From Flavobacteriaceae bacterium CP2B (GTDB taxonomy: Bacteria > Bacteroidota > Bacteroidia > Flavobacteriales > Flavobacteriaceae), in the NCBI GenBank assembly GCA_001683825.1, contig LXTR01000073.1:1-47765 (forward strand): a stretch of 47,765 nucleotides of DNA, in the 5' to 3' direction. Under the pieces are notes generated by a model. That model saw nothing but the letters and a program-made list of their open reading frames with translations. It was not told the origin of the DNA and ran no database searches. This document shows, piece by piece, positions 44,036 through 47,765 of this stretch (positions are counted from its first letter, which is position 1; every line of letters begins with the position of its first letter). The position numbers and the translations under genes are program-made.

Positions 44036-44692
44036 TTATATAATACGGAGTTCTTTATAGGTTGAAAAATACTGGTGTGGTTCGTGCTTGCCATCCAGGT
44101 ATTTATAATTTTCAAAGTGGATATTTAGCCCGTTGTCTACAATACCTATGGTCTGCCACCCCAGCGATCTCGGGGTGATAAAATCCTTTTTCAGGTTATC
44201 GGCTATATAATAGTAAACGTCCAGATTCAATGCTTCGTGCAATACTTTGAAATTTTTCTCATGGGGCTTCTCGGTCCCTATTGCTTCAGATATAACAATT
44301 TCATCAACCAAATCTGCAAGTCCCAACGCGTGTATTTTGTTCATTTGGGTTACCTTCCTTCCGTCAGTAATGATCGCGATCCTGCCCTTTTTGTTTTTAA
44401 TTTGCCTGATCACCTCCAGGGCCCCCTCAAAAAGTTGAATGTCGGGTCGATGATGCCTGTATTTTTGGATGAGTGCTTCCTTATCGGCCTTGTATTTCCG
44501 GCCAATGATGTCGAAAACGTCCAATTTAGAACGGTAGAGGGAAAACATCAAAATATACAGGGCGCGCCAGTTATCGGGGTCAAGTTCCCTGGCGATGCTG
44601 GCGTACGCAGATTTTAAAAATTCTATTTCGTTATAGAGCGTATCATCCAGGTCAAAGGCGATTGCAGTGTGCTGGTCAACCCGAATATCCAT
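44036..44692 (-). CDS. HAD superfamily phosphatase
   Basis: Haloacid dehalogenase-like hydrolase of subfamily IA. Motif I is AFDLDDTLYNEIEF with nucleophile Asp and acid/base Asp, motif II is IAIITDGRK, the motif III lysine is in GTEKPHEKNF, and motif IV is YYIADNLKKDFI, with Asp at the metal site. A helical cap lies between motifs I and II. The ATG at 44692 places motif I at the usual distance from the N-terminus; a frame from 44713 would be seven residues longer. It overlaps the end of the ATP-grasp gene by 17 bases. It probably dephosphorylates a phosphorylated sugar or a ligase intermediate made by its neighbour. Confidence 0.88.
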   Translation of the reverse strand: MDIRVDQHTAIAFDLDDTLYNEIEFLKSAYASIARELDPDNWRALYILMFSLYRSKLDVFDIIGRKYKADKEALIQKYRHHRPDIQLFEGALEVIRQIKNKKGRIAIITDGRKVTQMNKIHALGLADLVDEIVISEAIGTEKPHEKNFKVLHEALNLDVYYYIADNLKKDFITPRSLGWQTIGIVDNGLNIHFENYKYLDGKHEPHQYFSTYKELRII

Positions 44693-45644
44693 GAACCAAG
44701 ATTTCGTCATCATACCGAATCATCAGCAGATCCTTCTCCCAGCAGTCAAAATTTGCCGCCAATTCCTTTCCTTCCAGGTATTCCTGAATAATCCACGCCG
44801 GGTAGTTGGCTCCAGCCAGGTAGCTCAGGGGGAAGCCCCCGCCAAACCGCGGATTTATCTCAATCCCGTATATGGAGGCCCCATTTTTTTCCATGAAAAA
44901 TTGGGCTGTCAGGCATCCTACGGCCCCCTCGATATAGGAAAGGTGTTCTTTTAAATAGGGGACCAACGCGTTGTGCACGGTCAGGCCTTTGTTTACTTCC
45001 CCGTCCCGCACTTCCAGGCGCTTGCGGGGGACCACACATTTAAGGGTATGATCCTTGCCGTAGTACATATCACAGGTATATTCGTCATGCTCGGCCAGGT
45101 CCAGGTACTCCAGGAACATGAGCTTATCATTGGAATAATGAAAATCCCGCAGTTCTTCCTTTTTTTTGATGATAAAGGTATCCACGCTCCTACTGCCATC
45201 AGAAGGCTTTATAAAAATAGGCAAGGTAAACTGGTCTTTGGGATATTCCCTGGCCACAGAAATCCCCTTGGAGGTGAAAAACTGGTGGATGACCCTTTTA
45301 TCACGGCATTTTTCGACGAAGTCGGGAGAGGATATCAGCACCTGTATGCCATGCTCCTCAAATTGCTCCTTGTTCTTCGCCAATAGTTTTAATTCAGTAT
45401 CTATGGTGGGGATAATCAGTTTAATGGACCATTCCCGGCATTTCTGGATAAGGAACTCCAAATAGTTCTTTTTTCGCAGGCGTGGGACCTCAAAATACGC
45501 ATCGCTGACATGGCAGGCAGCTGCCAAAACAGGAGATGCGTCCGAGGTAATTACTTTGCCTTCCGGATACACCTTTTTTAGCTCTTTCTGAAATGCCCTC
45601 ACAAGTGATACCCGCCTCCCGGCAGAGGTAATTAGAATGTTCAT
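44676..45644 (-). CDS. ATP-grasp ligase, CarB/PylC-like
   Basis: A 322-residue ATP-dependent carboxylate-amine ligase. The N-terminal pre-ATP-grasp Rossmann-like domain begins NILITSAGRRVSLVRAF. The ATP-grasp core includes FIKPSDGSRSVDTF (nucleotide and lysine loop), FLEYLDLAEHDEYTCDMY and the C-terminal metal-site motif YGIEINPRFGGGFPLSYLAGAN. Such enzymes form amide or peptide bonds through an acylphosphate. It is the first gene of the minus-strand locus and is followed, with a 17-base overlap, by the HAD gene; HAD/ATP-grasp pairs recur in surface-glycan clusters. The likely product, an amino-acid-linked sugar or precursor, is inferred. Confidence 0.87.
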   Translation of the reverse strand: MNILITSAGRRVSLVRAFQKELKKVYPEGKVITSDASPVLAAACHVSDAYFEVPRLRKKNYLEFLIQKCREWSIKLIIPTIDTELKLLAKNKEQFEEHGIQVLISSPDFVEKCRDKRVIHQFFTSKGISVAREYPKDQFTLPIFIKPSDGSRSVDTFIIKKKEELRDFHYSNDKLMFLEYLDLAEHDEYTCDMYYGKDHTLKCVVPRKRLEVRDGEVNKGLTVHNALVPYLKEHLSYIEGAVGCLTAQFFMEKNGASIYGIEINPRFGGGFPLSYLAGANYPAWIIQEYLEGKELAANFDCWEKDLLMIRYDDEILVHGYSG

Positions 45645-46019
45645 TGGTTCTCGCGTTGGTTCAATAGTGGAATAGTATGTGTATAAACTATTTAGGGGTT
45701 AAAGATACAGTAGTTTTAAAGAATTTTGCCAAGAGTTCCACTAAATGCCCAATAATTAGATCACCCAATCTCCCCGGGACATTTTGACCATTAATTTTTT
45801 CTTTTTAACGATTAAACGATTTTCATGGGATGGATTTTGGACAAAAAGAATACATTTAACATTGTTAAAATTTTATTAAATTAACGGATTGTAAACACGT
45901 GTATCCAATTAGTGCAGTGCATGTTAATTGAAGATCCGGGTGCCGGACCAGGGCTTATTGGCAACGGGGACACAGGTTCCCAAAAACGGTATACCCTGGT
46001 TAAAGGCTGCAAAATCTAG
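45645..46019. promoter_or_regulatory. AT-rich 375-base divergent intergenic region
   Basis: The only gene-free stretch over 300 bases. It lies between the divergent ATP-grasp and 46020 genes. On the minus strand, TATCTTTA at 45707-45700 with TTG at 45732-45730 is a weak promoter candidate for the ATP-grasp gene. The centre contains the palindrome at 45855-45869, the near repeats TTAACGATTAAACGATTTT (about 45806-45824) and an ACACGTGT 8-bp palindrome (45895-45902). I saw no exact TAnnTTTG on the plus strand and no tRNA or long open frame. Confidence 0.5.
45855..45869. repeat. Perfect 7+1+7 palindrome TTTAACA-T-TGTTAAA
   Basis: Perfect dyad, AT-rich, in the middle of the divergent intergenic region and followed by a further run of A/T. 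The size and symmetry fit an operator for a dimeric regulator, but such A/T-rich palindromes can occur by chance. Confidence 0.5.
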
Positions 46020-46571
46020 GTGAAGAATTATAATCAGAATTTTTACAGGATGATAACAAAGTATAAAAACATTGTTGCTTTTCTCATCATAGCCTTTTTC
46101 CTTTTAGTCCCATTTGTCGTGATCAAGACCTTGGGGGCTGACTATGAAATATTCCCGGCTGCCATCTTTCCCGGCGGGGCCGACAGGAAGCCGATCGGGG
46201 AGGAAATTGAACTCAAAAGCATGCAGCTCGTTGGGAAGGAGCAGGAAACCAATGCGGACAAGGAGATCGATGTATTGTACCTGTTCAAGAGAATCATACA
46301 CATCCACCACATGGCCATCATCATGAATGAGCGCCATTTCGGGGCATTGACCTACGAGGGGTACCCCGCTCCCGAAAACAGCATGTACGCGCCTTACGCG
46401 ACCGAGGAGGATATTGAACAAACCAAGAGATGGCTGCGGGAAGGGTTAAGAGAACAAAACTGTAAAGATTCTATCCTGATGGTTCGGTTTACCGAAATTA
46501 AATTGGATGGAGACACAAGAAAATTAAAATCAGAAACTGTTATTGATGAAAGAGTTCTTAAACTTTATTGA
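46020..46571 (+). CDS. Unknown membrane-anchored protein upstream of the HTTM gene
   Basis: About 183 residues from a GTG at 46020, or 173 from the ATG at 46050. A single N-terminal membrane helix (VAFLIIAFFLLVPFVVI) is followed by a soluble domain with the phrase YEIFPAAIFPGGADRKP and a C-terminal half containing FKRIIHIHHMAIIMNERHFGAL. I do not recognise the family. The last 26 bases overlap the start of the HTTM gene, so translation is coupled and the two proteins probably work together at the membrane. The histidines of HIHH might bind a metal, but nothing proves it. Confidence 0.75.
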   Translation: MKNYNQNFYRMITKYKNIVAFLIIAFFLLVPFVVIKTLGADYEIFPAAIFPGGADRKPIGEEIELKSMQLVGKEQETNADKEIDVLYLFKRIIHIHHMAIIMNERHFGALTYEGYPAPENSMYAPYATEEDIEQTKRWLREGLREQNCKDSILMVRFTEIKLDGDTRKLKSETVIDERVLKLY

Positions 46572-47658
46572 CAGGTTTTTAGGGAATATTTTTAAGAAAA
46601 TTGAATACAGCAGCCGGGTCAATACCCAGTCGCTGGCCTATTTTCGGATATTCTTCGGGGTGTTCATGCTCTCGCACTACATCCCGGAATGGCATTGGCT
46701 GGGCGATGCCCCCCAGGCATTTTTTAGTCCGCATATGTTCACGGCAGCCTACCTTTCGGATGGTTTTCTGCCCAAACCCTTTTATGTGGGGATAGACCTG
46801 CTTAATGTTACTTTTTTCTGTCTGCTTACCCTGGGGGTCTATGCGAGGTTTTCCCTGGTACTGCTGTTTTTTCTCAACTATATTGGGTATTGCTATGAAT
46901 TTGGCTTTGGCAAGATCGACCATGAGGTGCACCTGTATTTGATTACCCTCCTGACCCTTGCATTTACCAACTGTGGAACCATGGCTGCATTCCGTAAAGA
47001 CAAACCCTTGGGTATCAATGTTCAAAGATGGGCCCTGTCGCTGCTGAGCATCTATATCGCCTTTGGGTTTTTTACGGCAGGCCTGCCCAAGTTTTTACGG
47101 TGGGTCGACTTTGATATGTCTCAAATTGGGATCCTGGAATGGTTCTTCAAGGGGTATTTTACCTATGACAGGGTCTACCTTTTTGCAGACTATATCTTTA
47201 GTGTACCCTACGTCTTGTTGGAAGGGCTGGATTATCTTGCCCCGACCATAGAGTTGCTCGGTTTTTTCTTCTTACTGGGCGGCCGGAAGAGCTGGCGGAT
47301 CTACCTGCTTTTCCTGAGTTTTTTCCACATGGGCAATATGCTGATTCTGAATATTGAATTTGTCTTGAACGTCACTTGCTATGGCATCTTCCTGCTTTCG
47401 CCCTTTTTATCGCATATCAGGCAGTACCTGCCTACTGGGAAAAAGGCCAAAACCTTGTTGTTGTCTGTAGTTGGAGCCCTGTTCCTGTTCAATATGGGAC
47501 GGAAGATCTACTATTCGGACTATGTGTATTACCATGGGTTTTTTGCGGAAAGGTTCAGCACCGAAAATTACTTGAGTGTCATCATGTGGCTGTCGCTTAT
47601 TACCATAGGGATCATTAGTTTTGCCAAGAATTTATACGTAATCCGGGAGGAGCCTTAG
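46546..47658 (+). CDS. HTTM-domain (vitamin-K-dependent carboxylase-like) membrane protein
   Basis: Integral membrane protein of 370 residues with about seven to eight hydrophobic segments, including FRIFFGVFMLSHYIPEWHWLG at the first helix, ALSLLSIYIAFGFFTAGLPKF and IYLLFLSFFHMGNMLI. These fit the HTTM (horizontally transferred transmembrane) domain shared with gamma-glutamyl carboxylases. The LPKF and HxxN-like positions (FHMGNM) lie where homologues show conserved residues. Bacterial HTTM proteins are usually of unknown substrate; the C-terminal lumenal domain of the true carboxylases is absent here. The ATG at 46546 is inside the end of the upstream gene. Confidence 0.85.
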   Translation: MKEFLNFIDRFLGNIFKKIEYSSRVNTQSLAYFRIFFGVFMLSHYIPEWHWLGDAPQAFFSPHMFTAAYLSDGFLPKPFYVGIDLLNVTFFCLLTLGVYARFSLVLLFFLNYIGYCYEFGFGKIDHEVHLYLITLLTLAFTNCGTMAAFRKDKPLGINVQRWALSLLSIYIAFGFFTAGLPKFLRWVDFDMSQIGILEWFFKGYFTYDRVYLFADYIFSVPYVLLEGLDYLAPTIELLGFFFLLGGRKSWRIYLLFLSFFHMGNMLILNIEFVLNVTCYGIFLLSPFLSHIRQYLPTGKKAKTLLLSVVGALFLFNMGRKIYYSDYVYYHGFFAERFSTENYLSVIMWLSLITIGIISFAKNLYVIREEP

Positions 47659-47733
47659 GATTATGGCGGGGCGTCCATCGCCACCGCGGGTTTTCGGTCA
47701 GCTTATTGCTTAGAAGGAGTACTTCTGGGATAC

Positions 47734-47765
47734 CTATGGGGCGGCCTGTTCCTTCACCTTACCTT
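47734..47765 (-). CDS. Possible C-terminal end of a gene entering from the right edge
   Basis: On the minus strand, one frame runs from the window edge to a TAG at 47736-47734 and would encode a C-terminus reading GKVKEQAAP. Only about nine codons are visible, so this may be chance. The other two frames on this strand stop within a few codons of the edge. Confidence 0.2.
   Translation of the reverse strand, partial: GKVKEQAAP

Overview
The window comes from a Bacteroidota genome, most likely a marine-type member of the Flavobacteriia with fairly high GC for that group. Evidence: nearly every recognisable protein has its closest architecture there (Bacteroidota LptD, very large TamB, MCE plus two Fe-S proteins, BshA, THUMP-like methyltransferase, GH3-serine hydrolase fusion). 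Several intergenic regions carry the Bacteroidota -7 promoter box TAnnTTTG, and clear Shine-Dalgarno sites are lacking. The genus is not assigned. I recognised no rRNA, tRNA, CRISPR array, insertion sequence or phage gene.

Region 1 (1-5.3 kb) is a small carbohydrate and cell-wall catabolic island: a truncated sulfatase lipoprotein behind a GH130 glycosidase, a VanX-type dipeptidase lipoprotein, a secreted alpha/beta hydrolase and a Tat-exported Gfo/Idh/MocA oxidoreductase. No SusC/SusD pair is present. Region 2 (5.3-10.6 kb) is a minus-strand housekeeping run: THUMP-like methyltransferase, AI-2E family permease, DUF4159 protein, RsmE, TfoX-like protein and TsaD.

Region 3 (10.6-31.3 kb) is core physiology and envelope biogenesis: giant TamB, phosphofructokinase, GAPDH, a BadF-type sugar kinase, RidA, LptD, a zinc amidase, an MCE lipid-transport protein, two Fe-S proteins resembling a split heterodisulfide-reductase module, a conserved small protein, a GH3/beta-lactamase fusion, bacillithiol glycosyltransferase BshA and a small lipoprotein. 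TamB, LptD and MCE all concern lipid or LPS traffic across the envelope; the amidase and the GH3 fusion concern peptidoglycan turnover.

Region 4 (31.3-35.3 kb) is a tight minus-strand operon cysQ-DUF2061-cysC-cysD-cysN that makes PAPS and removes PAP. No PAPS reductase is next to it, so it may feed sulfotransferases instead of cysteine synthesis. Region 5 (35.4-36.7 kb) is an OmpA-family protein with a good promoter and a strong bidirectional terminator.

Region 6 (36.7-47.7 kb) is accessory and the most interesting part: three tandem divergent GNAT/BioF2-like acyltransferase paralogues, a methyltransferase, a GT4 glycosyltransferase, a FemAB/GNAT-like protein and an overlapping HAD phosphatase/ATP-grasp ligase pair, all on the minus strand. 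An AT-rich 375-bp divergent intergenic region with a perfect palindrome follows, then a translationally coupled pair of an unknown membrane-anchored protein and an HTTM (gamma-carboxylase-like) membrane protein. I infer a cell-surface glycan or amino-acyl decoration locus; its product cannot be read from sequence alone.
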